Part shown: positions 20,505-30,806 of the stretch, in pieces
How positions within the stretch are numbered: the first letter of the stretch is position 1
Layout of the letters: each line of letters starts with the position of its first letter
Program-made: the position numbers and the translations under genes
NCBI RefSeq assembly: GCF_009857605.1
Contig: NZ_WWCT01000015.1
Coordinates: forward strand, 105,598 to 169,597
Length of the DNA stretch: 64,000 nt
DNA from: Duganella levis
GTDB lineage: Bacteria; Pseudomonadota; Gammaproteobacteria; Burkholderiales; Burkholderiaceae_D
Reading direction: 5' to 3'
Notes under the pieces: generated by a model
Seen by the model: only the letters and a program-made list of their open reading frames with translations
What the model was told of the DNA's origin: nothing
Database searches by the model: none

Positions 20505-21704
20505 ATGGATATCGCGCAGTTGCACTTTCTGGTAGCCGAAGGGGATCATGTTCAACGCCATGCGCTGGCTGATATCCTGGTGCACCTCGGTGTCGGACGG
20601 ATCACGCAGGCGCCGGACGGCCACACGGCGCTGCGCCATTTCAGCGCCGGCATCACGCCGCCGGTGGACATCGCCATCATCGACCTGGCCTTGCCGGGCA
20701 TGGACGCGCTGGAACTGATACGCCGCCTCGGCGAAGCGCACTGCAAGGCCGGCGTGATCGTGGTCGGCGCGCAGACCAACGCCGTGCTGTTCTCGGTGGA
20801 GACCATGGCCGACGCGTATGGCGTCAACGTGCTGGGTGCGATCGGCAAGCCGGTGATCGGCAGCCGGCTGGTGGCGCTGATCCAGAACTATCTGCAACCG
20901 TCCGAAGCGCATGCCTTGCACGAGGCGCCGCCGACGCTGTCGTTTGCGCAAGTGGGTCAGGGCTTGCAGAACCGCGAATTCGATCCCTTCTTTCAACCCA
21001 AGATCGAGCTGGAAACCGGGCAGGTAAAAGGCCTGGAGATGTTCGCCCGCTGGCGTCACCCTCTGTATGGCGTTCTGGGACCGGCGTCCTTCATGCCGGC
21101 GCTGGAAGAGGCGCGGCGCGTGGACTTCCTCGACTGGACCATGATCGAAAAATCGGTGCTCGCATGCCGCAAGCTGCATGACCTGGGCATACCGATTTCG
21201 GTCTCCATCAATGTGGACCACAGCACGCTGGCGCACCCGCAATTCATGGACCAGATCATGTCCTGCCTTGAGCGCCACCAGATCATGTCCGACTACATCA
21301 CCTTCGAGATGACCGAGTCGGCGGTGCTGAGCACCGACGCCCACTTCCTCGAACGGCTGCTGCGCCTGCGCATGAAAGGCTTCGGCCTGGCCATCGACGA
21401 CTACGGGACTGGCCGCAGCAACCTGCAACTGCTGGCGCGCATTCCATTTTCCGAGCTGAAGATCGACCGCAGCTTCGTGGACGGCGCCTCCAAGCGCGCC
21501 GCCATCGGCACCGTGCTGCGCTCCTGCCTGAACCTGGCGCGCAGCCTGGACCGCCGCTCGGTGGCGGTAGGCGTCGAGACCAAGCAGGATTGGGACTTCC
21601 TGCAAGGCCTGGGCTGCACCTACGCCCAGGGCTACTACATCGCCAAGCCGATGCCGGTGGAAGACTTCCCGGCCTGGCTGTCCGACTGGCAGCATTTCTT
21701 CTGA
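20505..21704 (+). CDS. Response regulator receiver-EAL domain cyclic-di-GMP phosphodiesterase
   Basis: 399 residues. Residues 8-125 are a receiver domain: LHFLVAEGDHVQRHALADIL, phosphoacceptor aspartate in DIAIIDLALPGMDALEL and lysine in AIGKPVIGSRL. Residues 145-395 are an EAL domain: FQPKIELETGQVKGLEMFAR, SVSINVDHSTL, FEMTESAVL, AIDDYGTGRSNL, ELKIDRSF, AVGVETKQDW and YAQGYYIAKPM. The EAL triplet reads EMF, but the metal and catalytic residues (E, N, E, D, D, K, E, Q) are all there, so hydrolysis of cyclic-di-GMP is likely. The partner kinase is not nearby. Confidence 0.9.
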   Translation: MDIAQLHFLVAEGDHVQRHALADILVHLGVGRITQAPDGHTALRHFSAGITPPVDIAIIDLALPGMDALELIRRLGEAHCKAGVIVVGAQTNAVLFSVETMADAYGVNVLGAIGKPVIGSRLVALIQNYLQPSEAHALHEAPPTLSFAQVGQGLQNREFDPFFQPKIELETGQVKGLEMFARWRHPLYGVLGPASFMPALEEARRVDFLDWTMIEKSVLACRKLHDLGIPISVSINVDHSTLAHPQFMDQIMSCLERHQIMSDYITFEMTESAVLSTDAHFLERLLRLRMKGFGLAIDDYGTGRSNLQLLARIPFSELKIDRSFVDGASKRAAIGTVLRSCLNLARSLDRRSVAVGVETKQDWDFLQGLGCTYAQGYYIAKPMPVEDFPAWLSDWQHFF

Positions 21705-21768
21705 CCGCAATCAAATACAGCTAGCGGCATCCGCGCACACTCGACCTCTGCCCACAATGGAGGTCGAC

Positions 21769-24183
21769 ATGGCTAAACGTAAATCCAACGGCGGCGCGCT
21801 GGACGGCGCCGGTTCCATCCTGAGCACAGTCGCCGGGCCGGCCGCAGCGCCGCATCCGTCGCGCCTGGGGCCACCCAATCCGATCGCCGACCAGCTGCTG
21901 GAGAAAGTCACCGGCGATGAGAAGCTGGCCGCCGAGATGCCGTTCAATCCCACCAAACCGCTGGAGTATGGCGAAGCGGCCTACACGCCGCATACCGGCG
22001 CCACCCACGCGCCGCTGACGCCCATCGCCACTGCCAGCACCAGTACCGAAATCGTCGGCTCGGAGAAAGTCGGCGACGGCCAGCCGGACATCGGTGACAA
22101 CGCCATCAATCGCCCGCTGGACCGGGTGCGCGTCGATGATACCGGCCGCGAACTGACCACCAATCAGGGCGTGCCGGTGGCCGACAACCAGAACTCGCTG
22201 AAAGCCGGTCTGCGCGGGCCGACGCTGATGGAAGACTTCATCCTGCGCGAGAAGATCACCCACTTCGACCATGAGCGCATTCCCGAACGGGTGGTGCATG
22301 CGCGCGGCTCTGCGGCGCACGGCTACTTTGAAAGCTACGAAGATCTGCGCGGCCTCACGCGCGCCGCGCCGTTTGCCGCCGCCGGCAAGCGCACGCCGGT
22401 GTTTGTGCGCTTTTCCACCGTGGCCGGCGAACGCGGTTCCGCCGATACCGTGCGCGATGTGCGCGGCTTCGCCGTCAAGTTCTATACCGATGACGGTAAT
22501 TGGGATCTGGTGGGGAACAATATTCCCATCTTCTTCATCCAGGATGCGATGAAGTTCCCGGACCTGATCCACTCGGTCAAGCCGGAGCCGAACAACGGCA
22601 TGCCGCAGGCGGCCAGTGCGCACGATACGTTCTGGGATTTCGCCTCGCTCAGTCCAGAGATCGCGCACATGCTGTTGTGGCATACGTCCGACCGTGCCAT
22701 CCCGCGCAGCTACCGCATGATGCAGGGCTTCGGCGTGCACACCTTCCGGCTGGTGAACGACAAGGGCGAATCGGTGTTCTGTAAATTCCACTGGACGCCG
22801 CTGGCGGGCACGCATTCGCTGGTGTGGGACGAGGCGGCGCGGCTGACCGGCGCCGATCCTGACTACCACCGGCGCGATTTGTGGGAAGCCATCGACGCCG
22901 GGCAGTTCCCCGAGTGGGAGCTGGGCCTGCAAGTCTTCACCGAAGAACAGGCGGCGCAGTTCCCCTTCGATATCCTCGACCCGACCAAGATCGTGCCGGA
23001 GGAAATGGTGACGGTGCGGTCGGTAGGCAAGCTCGTACTGGACCGGAATCCGGATAACTTCTTCGCCGAAACCGAGCAAGTAGCCTTCTGCGCGGCGCAT
23101 GTGGTGCCGGGTATCGACTTCACCAACGACCCGCTGCTGCAAGGGCGGATTCATTCGTATATCGATACCCAGATCAGCCGCCTGGGTGGCGCCAACTTCC
23201 ACGAGATCCCGATCAACACGCCGGTGGCGCAGATTCATAACAACCAGCGCGATGGCATCCACCGCCAGCAGATCAACCGTGGGCGGGTCAGTTACGAGCC
23301 GAATTCGCTGGCCGGCGGCTGTCCGTTCCAGGCTGGCGCGCGCGGCTTTGTCAGCGTGCCGGAGCCGTCACAGGGCAGGGAGGTGCGTGGCAAGCCGGAG
23401 CTGTTTGCCGATCACTACTCGCAGGCGCGCCTGTTCTGGATCAGCCAGAGCGTAACCGAGCAGCGGCACATCATCAACGCCTTCCGCTTCGAGTTGACGC
23501 GGGTGCAGACGCCGGCCGTGCGCAAGCGCGTGCTGGCACTGCTGGCCAATATCGACGCGGCGCTGGTGGCGGGCGTGGCGGACGGTCTGGGCATGGAAGT
23601 GCCGCCGCCGCTTCCGTTGGCCACCGATCGGCCACCGTACGATTATCCGGCGTCGCCATCCTTGTCGCTGTTTGCGCGGCCGGGTAACACCGGCATCCGC
23701 ACGCGGCGCGTGGCGTTGCTGGTGGGGCCGGGCGTGGACGGCGCGCAGACGCGCAAGCTGTATGCGGCATTGCTCGAGCAGGGCGCGGTGCCGCGTTTAG
23801 TGGGCCAGAAGATAGGCGCGCTGGCGTCGTACACCGATGCACCGCTGGATGTGGAGATCAGTTTCGAGACCGGGCCGTCGGTGCTGTGGGATGGCGTGAT
23901 TATTCCGGATTGCGCCGATGCGCGCGACGCCTTGAGCCGCGATGCGGCTGTGCTGGAGTTTGTGAAGCTGCAGTACCGGCACGGCAAGCCGCTGCTGGCG
24001 TTGGGCAGCGGCGCCGAGCTGCTGAAGGCGGCCAAGATCCCGCGCAAGCTGCCGCATGGCGTGCCGGACCCCGGGGTGATCATGGTGGAGTCCAGCGAAG
24101 CTGCGGAGGGGCTGAACCGGTTTGTGTCGGTGCTGGCGCAGCAGCGCATCTACGCGCGCGAGACCGATCCCGCGCGCGTCTAA
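21769..24183 (+). CDS. katE: Large-subunit catalase HPII type
   Basis: Monofunctional haem catalase, 804 residues from the ATG at 21769, chosen because GGAGG lies 5 bases upstream; ATG at 21757 is less likely. Catalytic histidine in [31 protein letters not shown], distal asparagine in [18 protein letters not shown], and haem region [20 protein letters not shown]. About 150 C-terminal residues (from [14 protein letters not shown]) form the flavodoxin/DJ-1-like domain typical of HPII. The N-terminal 90 residues are a polar extension as in E. coli KatE. Confidence 0.96.
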   Translation: MAKRKSNGGALDGAGSILSTVAGPAAAPHPSRLGPPNPIADQLLEKVTGDEKLAAEMPFNPTKPLEYGEAAYTPHTGATHAPLTPIATASTSTEIVGSEKVGDGQPDIGDNAINRPLDRVRVDDTGRELTTNQGVPVADNQNSLKAGLRGPTLMEDFILREKITHFDHERIPERVVHARGSAAHGYFESYEDLRGLTRAAPFAAAGKRTPVFVRFSTVAGERGSADTVRDVRGFAVKFYTDDGNWDLVGNNIPIFFIQDAMKFPDLIHSVKPEPNNGMPQAASAHDTFWDFASLSPEIAHMLLWHTSDRAIPRSYRMMQGFGVHTFRLVNDKGESVFCKFHWTPLAGTHSLVWDEAARLTGADPDYHRRDLWEAIDAGQFPEWELGLQVFTEEQAAQFPFDILDPTKIVPEEMVTVRSVGKLVLDRNPDNFFAETEQVAFCAAHVVPGIDFTNDPLLQGRIHSYIDTQISRLGGANFHEIPINTPVAQIHNNQRDGIHRQQINRGRVSYEPNSLAGGCPFQAGARGFVSVPEPSQGREVRGKPELFADHYSQARLFWISQSVTEQRHIINAFRFELTRVQTPAVRKRVLALLANIDAALVAGVADGLGMEVPPPLPLATDRPPYDYPASPSLSLFARPGNTGIRTRRVALLVGPGVDGAQTRKLYAALLEQGAVPRLVGQKIGALASYTDAPLDVEISFETGPSVLWDGVIIPDCADARDALSRDAAVLEFVKLQYRHGKPLLALGSGAELLKAAKIPRKLPHGVPDPGVIMVESSEAAEGLNRFVSVLAQQRIYARETDPARV

Positions 24184-24221
24184 CCCGCGTGCTTTAGCCT
24201 CGACGCCGGCGTTACAGCTTA

Positions 24222-24251
24222 GGGGTCTGACCCCGTACGGGGTCAGACCCC
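24222..24251. repeat. Perfect 30-bp palindrome between convergent katE and ppsR
   Basis: GGGGTCTGACCCC, then GTAC, then GGGGTCAGACCCC: two 13-base arms around a GTAC centre, each arm itself nearly palindromic. It lies 38 bases past the katE stop and 15 bases from the ppsR stop. Could serve as bidirectional terminator (no T-run) or be a REP-like unit. Confidence 0.85.
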
Positions 24252-24266
24252 GCCTGGCGGTGCGGG

Positions 24267-25115
24267 TCAATACTCGCGGCGATCCGGCTTGATCTCTTGC
24301 AAGATCGTCGTCGAGATTTCCTCGATCGACTTGGTGGTGGACGACAGCCAGCGGATGCCTTCGCGCTTCATCATCGCCTCCGCCTCGTTGACCTCATAGC
24401 GGCAGTTCTCCAGCGCCGCATACTTGCTGCCCGCGCGCCGCTCGTTGCGAATCTCGGACAGCCGCTCCGGCGTAATGGTCAGCCCAAAAATCTTCGTCTT
24501 GAACTGATACAGCGACGACGGCAAGCGTCCGCGCTCGAAATCATCCGGAATCAGCGGGTAGTTGGCCGCCTTGATCCCATATTGCATCGCCAGATACAAG
24601 CTGGTGGGCGTCTTGCCCGAGCGCGATACGCCGACCAGGATCACATCCGCCTCCGATAGATTCTTGTGCGACTGCCCGTCATCGTGCGCCAGCGAGAAAT
24701 TAATCGCCTCGATGCGGTTCTTGTACTCCTCGCTGTCGACGATGTTGTGCGAGCGGCCAATCGTGTGCGTCGACTTCACGCCCAACTCTTGTTCAAGCGG
24801 GGCGACAAATGTCTGGAACATGTCCATATACATGCCCTTGCACTTGCGGATCACGTCCGACAGTTCGGTATGCACCAGCGTCGAAAACACGATCGGCCTT
24901 TGACCATCGTTTTCAAACGCCTCATTGATCTTGCGCACCGCATCGTAGGCCTTATCCAGCGTGTCGATGAACGGCAGCCGCACCTGGCGGAAGCGCAATT
25001 CGAACTGGGTCAGCACCGAGTGACCAAAGGTTTCCGCAGTAATCCCGGTCCCGTCGGAAACAAAAAAGACGGTGCGGGCGGCGGACGGTAGGGGTGGTCG
25101 TTGTTCTTGTGTCAT
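24267..25115 (-). CDS. ppsR: PEP synthase regulatory protein (bifunctional kinase/pyrophosphorylase)
   Basis: DUF299-family enzyme that inactivates PEP synthase by ADP-dependent phosphorylation of a threonine and reactivates it by phosphate-dependent removal. 282 residues from the ATG at 25115 ([20 protein letters not shown]); the frame runs 30 codons further to GTG at 25205, but that stretch lacks similarity and would overlap the ppsA upstream region. Motifs: [20 protein letters not shown]-loop [17 protein letters not shown], and [16 protein letters not shown]. Divergent from its target ppsA, the classic pairing. Confidence 0.95.
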   Translation of the reverse strand: MTQEQRPPLPSAARTVFFVSDGTGITAETFGHSVLTQFELRFRQVRLPFIDTLDKAYDAVRKINEAFENDGQRPIVFSTLVHTELSDVIRKCKGMYMDMFQTFVAPLEQELGVKSTHTIGRSHNIVDSEEYKNRIEAINFSLAHDDGQSHKNLSEADVILVGVSRSGKTPTSLYLAMQYGIKAANYPLIPDDFERGRLPSSLYQFKTKIFGLTITPERLSEIRNERRAGSKYAALENCRYEVNEAEAMMKREGIRWLSSTTKSIEEISTTILQEIKPDRREY

Positions 25116-25269
25116 GTAGAGGAGGCTATCGGTATTGTGAATCGTCAATTCGCTTCGCAGGCTGTAGAATGAGCGCCAACAGGATGCATTGTGCGACACG
25201 GCCACCAGAATGACAAGAACATGGGTCTGTCGCCCGCCGGAAAGATTTCTATCTCAAAAAGGTGTAATT

Positions 25270-27699
25270 ATGTCCAACGTAGCATTGAAGGAGCAAAACA
25301 ACGAAGCAGTCTATGTTGCCTCGTTTGAACATTTGCGCATGACGGATGTCGAATCCGTCGGCGGCAAAAACGCCTCGCTCGGCGAGATGATCAGCCAATT
25401 GGCGGGCGCCGGCGTGCGCGTGCCAGGCGGCTTTGCGACCACCGCGCAAGCATTCCGCGACTTCCTGTCGCACAGCGTGGATGGCGGCAAATCGCTGGCC
25501 GATCGCATCGCCGATCGCCTGGCCGATCTGAACATCGACGACGTGCGTTCGCTGGCGCAGGCCGGCGCCGAGATCCGTCAGTGGATCATCGAGACGCCAT
25601 TCCAGCCGCGCCTGGAACAAGAGATTCACACCTACTACAAACAACTGGTGGCCGATTCGTCGACCGAAATGTCGTTCGCGGTGCGCTCATCGGCAACCGC
25701 CGAAGACTTGCCGGACGCTTCGTTCGCCGGTCAGCAGGAGACCTTCCTCAACGTGGTCGGCATTGAAAATGTGCTGGACGCGATGAAGCACGTCTTCGCT
25801 TCGTTGTACAACGACCGCGCGATTTCGTACCGCGTGCACAAAGGCTTCACCCACGCCGAAGTAGCCCTGTCGGCCGGCGTGCAGCGCATGGTGCGCTCCG
25901 ACCTGGGCGCCGCTGGCGTCATGTTCACCATCGACACCGAGTCCGGCTTCAAGGACGTGGTTTTCGTCACCTCCAGCTATGGCCTGGGCGAGACGGTGGT
26001 GCAGGGTGCGGTCAATCCGGACGAGTTCTACGTCCACAAACCGATGCTGGAAAAAGGCAAATCGCCTGTCATCCGCCGCAACATCGGCTCCAAGCTGCTG
26101 AAGATGGAATTCACTGCGGAAGCCAAGGCTGGCCGTTCGGTGAAGACCGTTGACGTGCCGGTTGAACTGCGCAACCGCTATTCGCTGAACGACGAAGAAG
26201 TGGTGGAGCTGGCCAAGTACGCCGTCATCATCGAAAACCACTACGGCCGTCCGATGGACATCGAGTGGGGCAAGGATGGCCGCGACGGCAAGCTGTACAT
26301 CCTGCAGGCGCGTCCTGAAACCGTGAAGTCGCAGCAGAAGGCGACCGACGTGCAGCAGCGCTTCAAGCTGAAATCGAGCGGCACGGTGCTGGCCTCTGGC
26401 CGCGCCATTGGCCAGAAGATCGGCGCCGGTCCGGTGCGCGTGATTCACGACCCGGCCGACATGGAACGCGTGCAGCCAGGCGACGTGCTGGTAGCCGACA
26501 TGACCGACCCGAACTGGGAACCGGTGATGAAGCGCGCTTCCGCCATCGTTACCAACCGTGGCGGCCGTACCTGCCACGCGGCGATCATCGCGCGTGAACT
26601 GGGCGTGCCTGCGGTGGTGGGCTGCGGTGACGCGACCGAAGTGCTGAAGGACGGCACCTTCGTCACCGTGTCGTGCGCTGAAGGCGACGAAGGCAAGATC
26701 TACGACGGCCTGCTGGAAACCGAAATCTCGGAAGTGGCACGCGGCGAACTGCCTAAGCTGCCGACCAAGATCATGCTCAACGTCGGCAATCCGCAGCTGG
26801 CCTTCGACTTCCAGTCGGTGCCGAATGCCGGTGTCGGACTGGCGCGCCTGGAGTTCATCATCAATAACAATATTGGTGTGCACCCGAAAGCGATCCTGGA
26901 ATATCCGAACATTGATGCGGACCTGAAGAAGGCTGTGGAGTCGGTCGCGCGCGGCCACGCTTCGCCGAAAGCCTTCTACGTCGACAAGCTGGCCGAAGGC
27001 ATCGCCACCATCGCTGCCGCGTTCTGGCCGAAACCAGTCATCGTGCGCCTGTCGGACTTCAAGTCCAACGAGTACAAGAAACTGATCGGCGGTTCGCGCT
27101 ACGAGCCGGATGAAGAAAATCCGATGCTGGGCTTCCGCGGCGCGGCACGTTACCTGGCGGCCGATTTCGCCGGCGCGTTCGAAATGGAGTGCGCAGCGAT
27201 GAAGCGCGTGCGTAACGACATGGGCCTGACCAACGTCGAGATCATGGTGCCGTTCGTGCGCACGCTGGGCCAGGCTGAGAAAGTCGTCGACCTGCTGGGC
27301 AAGAACGGCCTGGTACGCGGCGAGAACGGCCTGCGCCTGATCATGATGTGCGAAGTACCGTCCAACGCGATCCTGGCGGAGCGCTTCCTGGAGCATTTCG
27401 ACGGCTTCTCGATCGGTTCCAACGACCTGACCCAGCTGACGCTGGGCCTGGACCGCGATTCCGGCATGGCATTGCTGGCGGCCGACTTCGACGAGCGCGA
27501 CGACGCCGTCAAGGCGCTGCTGTCGCAGGCGATCCAGGCTTGCCGCAAGCAGGGCAAGTACATCGGCATCTGTGGCCAGGGTCCATCGGATCATCCGGAC
27601 TTTGCCGCCTGGCTGATGGAGCAGGGCATCGAATCGATGTCGCTGAATCCGGACTCGGTGATCGACACCTGGCAGAAACTGGCGTCGCTGCAGAAGTAG
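25270..27699 (+). CDS. ppsA: Phosphoenolpyruvate synthase
   Basis: Converts pyruvate, ATP and water to PEP, AMP and phosphate; gluconeogenic. 809 residues from the ATG at 25270 ([20 protein letters not shown]), with AAGGTG upstream; the frame is open 27 codons further 5'. N-terminal ATP-grasp domain ([20 protein letters not shown]), swivelling phosphohistidine domain with catalytic [19 protein letters not shown] near residue 435, and C-terminal PEP-binding barrel ([47 protein letters not shown] with the cysteine). Confidence 0.97.
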   Translation: MSNVALKEQNNEAVYVASFEHLRMTDVESVGGKNASLGEMISQLAGAGVRVPGGFATTAQAFRDFLSHSVDGGKSLADRIADRLADLNIDDVRSLAQAGAEIRQWIIETPFQPRLEQEIHTYYKQLVADSSTEMSFAVRSSATAEDLPDASFAGQQETFLNVVGIENVLDAMKHVFASLYNDRAISYRVHKGFTHAEVALSAGVQRMVRSDLGAAGVMFTIDTESGFKDVVFVTSSYGLGETVVQGAVNPDEFYVHKPMLEKGKSPVIRRNIGSKLLKMEFTAEAKAGRSVKTVDVPVELRNRYSLNDEEVVELAKYAVIIENHYGRPMDIEWGKDGRDGKLYILQARPETVKSQQKATDVQQRFKLKSSGTVLASGRAIGQKIGAGPVRVIHDPADMERVQPGDVLVADMTDPNWEPVMKRASAIVTNRGGRTCHAAIIARELGVPAVVGCGDATEVLKDGTFVTVSCAEGDEGKIYDGLLETEISEVARGELPKLPTKIMLNVGNPQLAFDFQSVPNAGVGLARLEFIINNNIGVHPKAILEYPNIDADLKKAVESVARGHASPKAFYVDKLAEGIATIAAAFWPKPVIVRLSDFKSNEYKKLIGGSRYEPDEENPMLGFRGAARYLAADFAGAFEMECAAMKRVRNDMGLTNVEIMVPFVRTLGQAEKVVDLLGKNGLVRGENGLRLIMMCEVPSNAILAERFLEHFDGFSIGSNDLTQLTLGLDRDSGMALLAADFDERDDAVKALLSQAIQACRKQGKYIGICGQGPSDHPDFAAWLMEQGIESMSLNPDSVIDTWQKLASLQK

Positions 27700-27727
27700 T
27701 TGACGTAAACGGAAAATGGTATAGACT
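27700..27727 (+). promoter_or_regulatory. Putative promoter just after ppsA
   Basis: TTGACG (27700-27705) and TAGACT (27722-27727) with a 16-base spacer, immediately after the ppsA stop. It could start a short transcript ending at the hairpin at 27782-27821, or serve the nfeD-SPFH operon. Confidence 0.4.
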
Positions 27728-27732
27728 AGAGT

Positions 27733-27821
27733 TATCGAATTAAGTAGCAAAAAACTCTATCAATACCATCTGTCCAGCAGTAAAAACCCTCGCAGCCCAT
27801 CTCGGGACGCGGGGGTTTTTG
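27733..27821 (+). ncRNA. Candidate small RNA between ppsA and nfeD
   Basis: Short region bracketed by a promoter-like sequence and an intrinsic terminator. TAGAGTT around 27726-27732 can pair with AACTCTA about 20 bases later, giving a second hairpin upstream of the terminator. No reading frame is convincing. Inference only; the hairpin could simply be the ppsA terminator. Confidence 0.25.
27782..27821 (+). terminator. Intrinsic terminator downstream of ppsA
   Basis: AAAAACCCTCGC (27782-27793) pairs imperfectly with GCGGGGGTTTTT (27809-27820), ending in a T-run. Confidence 0.8.
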
Positions 27822-27841
27822 CATTTCAAAAGGAGACAATC

Positions 27842-28264
27842 ATGAGCGACTGGAGCTACTGGCTGGCTGCCGCCGGCGTCACGGTGATACTGGAACTTTT
27901 CAGTGGCACCTTTTATTTACTGATGATTGCCATCGGCCTGGTGGCCGGCGCGGTTGCCGCCTTCCTCGGCCTGGGCGAAGTGGTGTCGCTGCTGGTGGCG
28001 GCCGTGGTGGGCGTGGCGGCCACCGTCGTGCTGCGCCGCAGCCGCTACGGCAAGCAGCAGCAACGCGTGCAGGCCGAGCGCGACCCCAACGTCAATCTCG
28101 ACATCGGTCAAACCGTCAATGTGCCAGCGTGGCAGGATGGCGCAGCGCGCGTCATGTACCGCGGCGCGTTATGGGATGTGGAATTAGCGCCCGGCAGTAA
28201 CGCCGCACCGGGCCCGTACACGATACGCGAAGTACGCGGCAGCCGCCTGATTGTGGCGGCTTAA
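27842..28264 (+). CDS. NfeD family membrane protein
   Basis: 140 residues. Two or three hydrophobic helices (residues 5-75, with FSGTFYLLMIAIGLVAGAVA), then a soluble OB-fold like NfeD domain (residues 85-140: DIGQTVNV, YRGALWDVEL, YTIREVRGSRLIV). Short NfeD proteins pair with SPFH/stomatin proteins in the inner membrane; the partner follows after 21 bases. AAGGAG precedes the ATG. Exact function in this organism is unknown. Confidence 0.85.
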   Translation: MSDWSYWLAAAGVTVILELFSGTFYLLMIAIGLVAGAVAAFLGLGEVVSLLVAAVVGVAATVVLRRSRYGKQQQRVQAERDPNVNLDIGQTVNVPAWQDGAARVMYRGALWDVELAPGSNAAPGPYTIREVRGSRLIVAA

Positions 28265-28285
28265 GATTAACTCACGGAGAAATTC

Positions 28286-29236
28286 ATGGACATCAGTATT
28301 GGTAATGTCACCTTCATTCTGTTTATTCTGGCTTTAGTGTTTGTTTTTAAAACCATCAACGTGGTGCCGCAGCAGCACGCGTGGGTGGTCGAGCGTCTCG
28401 GCAAATACCACGCCACGCTGGGGCCGGGTCTCAACATCGTGATTCCGTTTGTTGACCGCATCGCCTACAAGCATGTGCTGAAGGAGATCCCGCTCGACGT
28501 GCCGCCGCAGGTCTGCATCACCAGGGACAACACGCAGTTGCAGGTGGATGGCATCCTGTATTTCCAGATCACTGATGCGATGCGCGCCTCGTACGGCTCG
28601 TCCAACTACATCGCCGCGATTACCCAGCTGGCGCAAACCACGCTGCGTTCCGTCATCGGCCGCATGGAGCTGGACAAAACGTTTGAAGAGCGTGACCACA
28701 TCAACACCGCGATCGTGAATGCGATCGACGAATCGGCCGCCAACTGGGGCGTGAAGGTGCTGCGCTACGAGATCAAGGACCTGACGCCGCCGAAGGAAAT
28801 CCTGCACGCGATGCAGGCGCAGATTACCGCCGAGCGTGAGAAGCGCGCGCTGATCGCAGCGTCGGAAGGCCGCAAGCAGGAGCAGATCAATATCGCCAGC
28901 GGCGAACGCGAAGCGCAGATCGCCCGTTCGGAAGGCGACAAGCAGGCCGCAATCAATCGCGCGCAGGGCCAGGCGGCGGCGATCATCGCGCTGGCGGAAG
29001 CCAATGCCAACGCGCTGCGCCAGGTCGGCGCCGCAATCCGCGAACCGGGTGGCGAGGATGCGGTCAACCTCAAGGTGGCGGAACAATACGTCGGCGCCTT
29101 CGGCCAGCTTGCCAAGACCAATAATTCGATTATCATACCGGCCAATCTGGGCGACATGAGCGGCCTGATCGCCACTGCCATGCAAGTGGTGAAGACCCAA
29201 AAAGACGCGCCGCTCGTCAAGCCCGCCAAAGCATAA
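28286..29236 (+). CDS. SPFH/stomatin-like membrane protein (QmcA/paraslipin type)
   Basis: 316 residues. N-terminal membrane hairpin (residues 7-25, VTFILFILALVFVFK), then the SPFH domain starting NVVPQQHAWVVERLGKYHAT with ITRDNTQLQVDGILYFQITD. A long alanine/glutamate-rich coiled coil follows (about 190-270, EREAQIARSEGDKQAAINRA), and the tail ends VVKTQKDAPLVKPAKA. Such proteins oligomerise into membrane microdomain scaffolds with NfeD partners. Probably one transcript with the nfeD gene and the DUF4259 gene 9 bases downstream. Confidence 0.9.
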   Translation: MDISIGNVTFILFILALVFVFKTINVVPQQHAWVVERLGKYHATLGPGLNIVIPFVDRIAYKHVLKEIPLDVPPQVCITRDNTQLQVDGILYFQITDAMRASYGSSNYIAAITQLAQTTLRSVIGRMELDKTFEERDHINTAIVNAIDESAANWGVKVLRYEIKDLTPPKEILHAMQAQITAEREKRALIAASEGRKQEQINIASGEREAQIARSEGDKQAAINRAQGQAAAIIALAEANANALRQVGAAIREPGGEDAVNLKVAEQYVGAFGQLAKTNNSIIIPANLGDMSGLIATAMQVVKTQKDAPLVKPAKA

Positions 29237-29245
29237 GGAGCAGGT

Positions 29246-29653
29246 ATGGGTACATGGGCGGTAGACGCATTCGGCAATGACTACGCACAGGACTGGGCGC
29301 AGGACTTGCACGAAACGAGCAATCTGGATGCGGTGGCGGACACCCTCGACACCGCGCTGGACACGGCGGGCGAACTGGACGCGCCGTTCGCCGCCGAAGC
29401 GCTGGTGGCGATCGAGGTGCTGGCCCGCCTGCAAGGCAAGGGCGGCCCGCGCACCGACGACAGCGCCCCGGTAGACGAGTGGGTCGAAGCCCGCAAGCCC
29501 AAAGCCAAGCCGCGCGCCGACCTGGCCGAGAAAGCGGTGCGCGCACTCGACCGCATCCTGTCCGAGGAATCCGAACTGCGCGCGCTGTGGGAAGAGAGCG
29601 AGCACTACGAGGCTTGGCGCGCTTCGGTCGAAGACTTGCGCGCCCGCCTGTAG
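29246..29653 (+). CDS. DUF4259 domain protein
   Basis: 135 residues, no signal peptide. The N-terminus MGTWAVDAFGNDYAQDWAQD is the DUF4259 hallmark (GTWG..FGND.A.DW); the rest is acidic and helical, ending SVEDLRARL. AAGGAGC lies before the ATG, 9 bases after the SPFH gene. Function unknown; distribution and small size suggest a soluble accessory protein. Confidence 0.8.
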   Translation: MGTWAVDAFGNDYAQDWAQDLHETSNLDAVADTLDTALDTAGELDAPFAAEALVAIEVLARLQGKGGPRTDDSAPVDEWVEARKPKAKPRADLAEKAVRALDRILSEESELRALWEESEHYEAWRASVEDLRARL

Positions 29654-29659
29654 CCGTCA

Positions 29660-30736
29660 TCACATCATGTCGAGCCGGCCGTACAGGCCGTGCGCCTCAT
29701 CGCCGGGACCGGCGGTGAAGAACATCGTGTTGGTCGGCTGGCTGTTGACGCCGGGGCCGAAGGCGATCCCCCATAGTCCGTCGATCACCACCGCGCTGCC
29801 GTCGGCCTTGGTGACGGTCCCGGTCATGACGCCGGTGGCGGTGTCGTAGGCGTTGATCTTGCCATCGCCGAAGTTCGCCACCAGCAGTTTGCCGCTGTAG
29901 GTGCCGAAGTTGGACGGCGCCACCGCCATGCCCCACGGCGCATTCAGCGCGCCGCCCCGTACCAGTTGCCTGACCAGGTTGCCGGCGGTGTCGAACACAT
30001 CGATCGCGCCCAGGCCCGCGCCTTTGACGTCGTCGTCACCGTTGGTTTCCCGTTGCGCGTAGCTGACGTAGATGCGGTCGCCGACCGTCTGGATGCCGAA
30101 CGGCGCATAACCGGCCGGCAGCGACGCGTCCTTGAAGCCGCCTGGCAGCGTCGCTTTATTGAACGCGGCGTCGTAGACGTCGATGCGGTTGTTGTGGAAA
30201 TCGGTGGCGTACAGGTAATTGGCGCTGTTGTAGGTGGCGATGGCCAGTCCCTTGTACACTGCCTGCGCGCCGGCGCCGTCCACCACGGTCAGCGCATTGT
30301 TGCGGTTGACCGTCGGCGACCAGGCGGCGATGCTGCCGTTTTCGCCGGCAAAGATGAACGGGCTGGCGGCGCTCACGCCGTTCTGCGTGATCTTGAAGTC
30401 GCTGCTGCCGTTGAAGACGATGCCGGTCGGCGCGACCGGCGTGGCCACCACCAGCGATTGCGGCACGCCGTTGCCGTCATACAGCGTGGAGCTGCTGCTG
30501 CCGTTGTTGGCGACCCAGACGAAGCCGGTCGGATTGAAGGCGATGCCCCATGAGTTGATCAGTTTGGCGTCGGTGTGGGCGGCGCTGGCGCCGCTGTCGA
30601 CCACCAGGCTGGTGACGGTGAACAGGGTGTTGCTGGCCATCGGTGGCTGGGCGACCGGCGGGGGACTGCTACCGTAATCACTGCCGCCGCAGGCGGCCAG
30701 GCTGGCGGCCAGCGAGAAGGAGAGAACTGTGCGCAT
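29660..30736 (-). CDS. TIGR03118-type beta-propeller lipoprotein
   Basis: 358 residues. Lipoprotein signal MRTVLSFSLAASLAACGG with the lipobox cysteine at residue 16, a proline/serine linker, then repeated beta-propeller-like blades (NSWGIAFNPTGFVWVANNG, NYLYATDFHNNRIDVYD, APWGMAVAPSNFGTYSGKLL, and GLWGIAFGPGVNSQPTNTMF). The conserved GIAF and FGDGKINAYD segments match, from memory, the TIGR03118 family described alongside PEP-CTERM proteins, but no sorting tail is present here. Convergent with the DUF4259 gene, 6 bases apart. Confidence 0.75.
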   Translation of the reverse strand: MRTVLSFSLAASLAACGGSDYGSSPPPVAQPPMASNTLFTVTSLVVDSGASAAHTDAKLINSWGIAFNPTGFVWVANNGSSSSTLYDGNGVPQSLVVATPVAPTGIVFNGSSDFKITQNGVSAASPFIFAGENGSIAAWSPTVNRNNALTVVDGAGAQAVYKGLAIATYNSANYLYATDFHNNRIDVYDAAFNKATLPGGFKDASLPAGYAPFGIQTVGDRIYVSYAQRETNGDDDVKGAGLGAIDVFDTAGNLVRQLVRGGALNAPWGMAVAPSNFGTYSGKLLVANFGDGKINAYDTATGVMTGTVTKADGSAVVIDGLWGIAFGPGVNSQPTNTMFFTAGPGDEAHGLYGRLDMM

Positions 30737-30806
30737 GGCGTTTCCTTTCGTTTGGACTGGTTGATGCGCTGTTAATTCCAGTCCGCGCCCGCGTGGTTCC
30801 CTTTTT

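Noticed and set aside
25687..27750. 687-codon leftward frame opposite ppsA
   Set aside because: Antisense shadow of ppsA with no recognisable domain.
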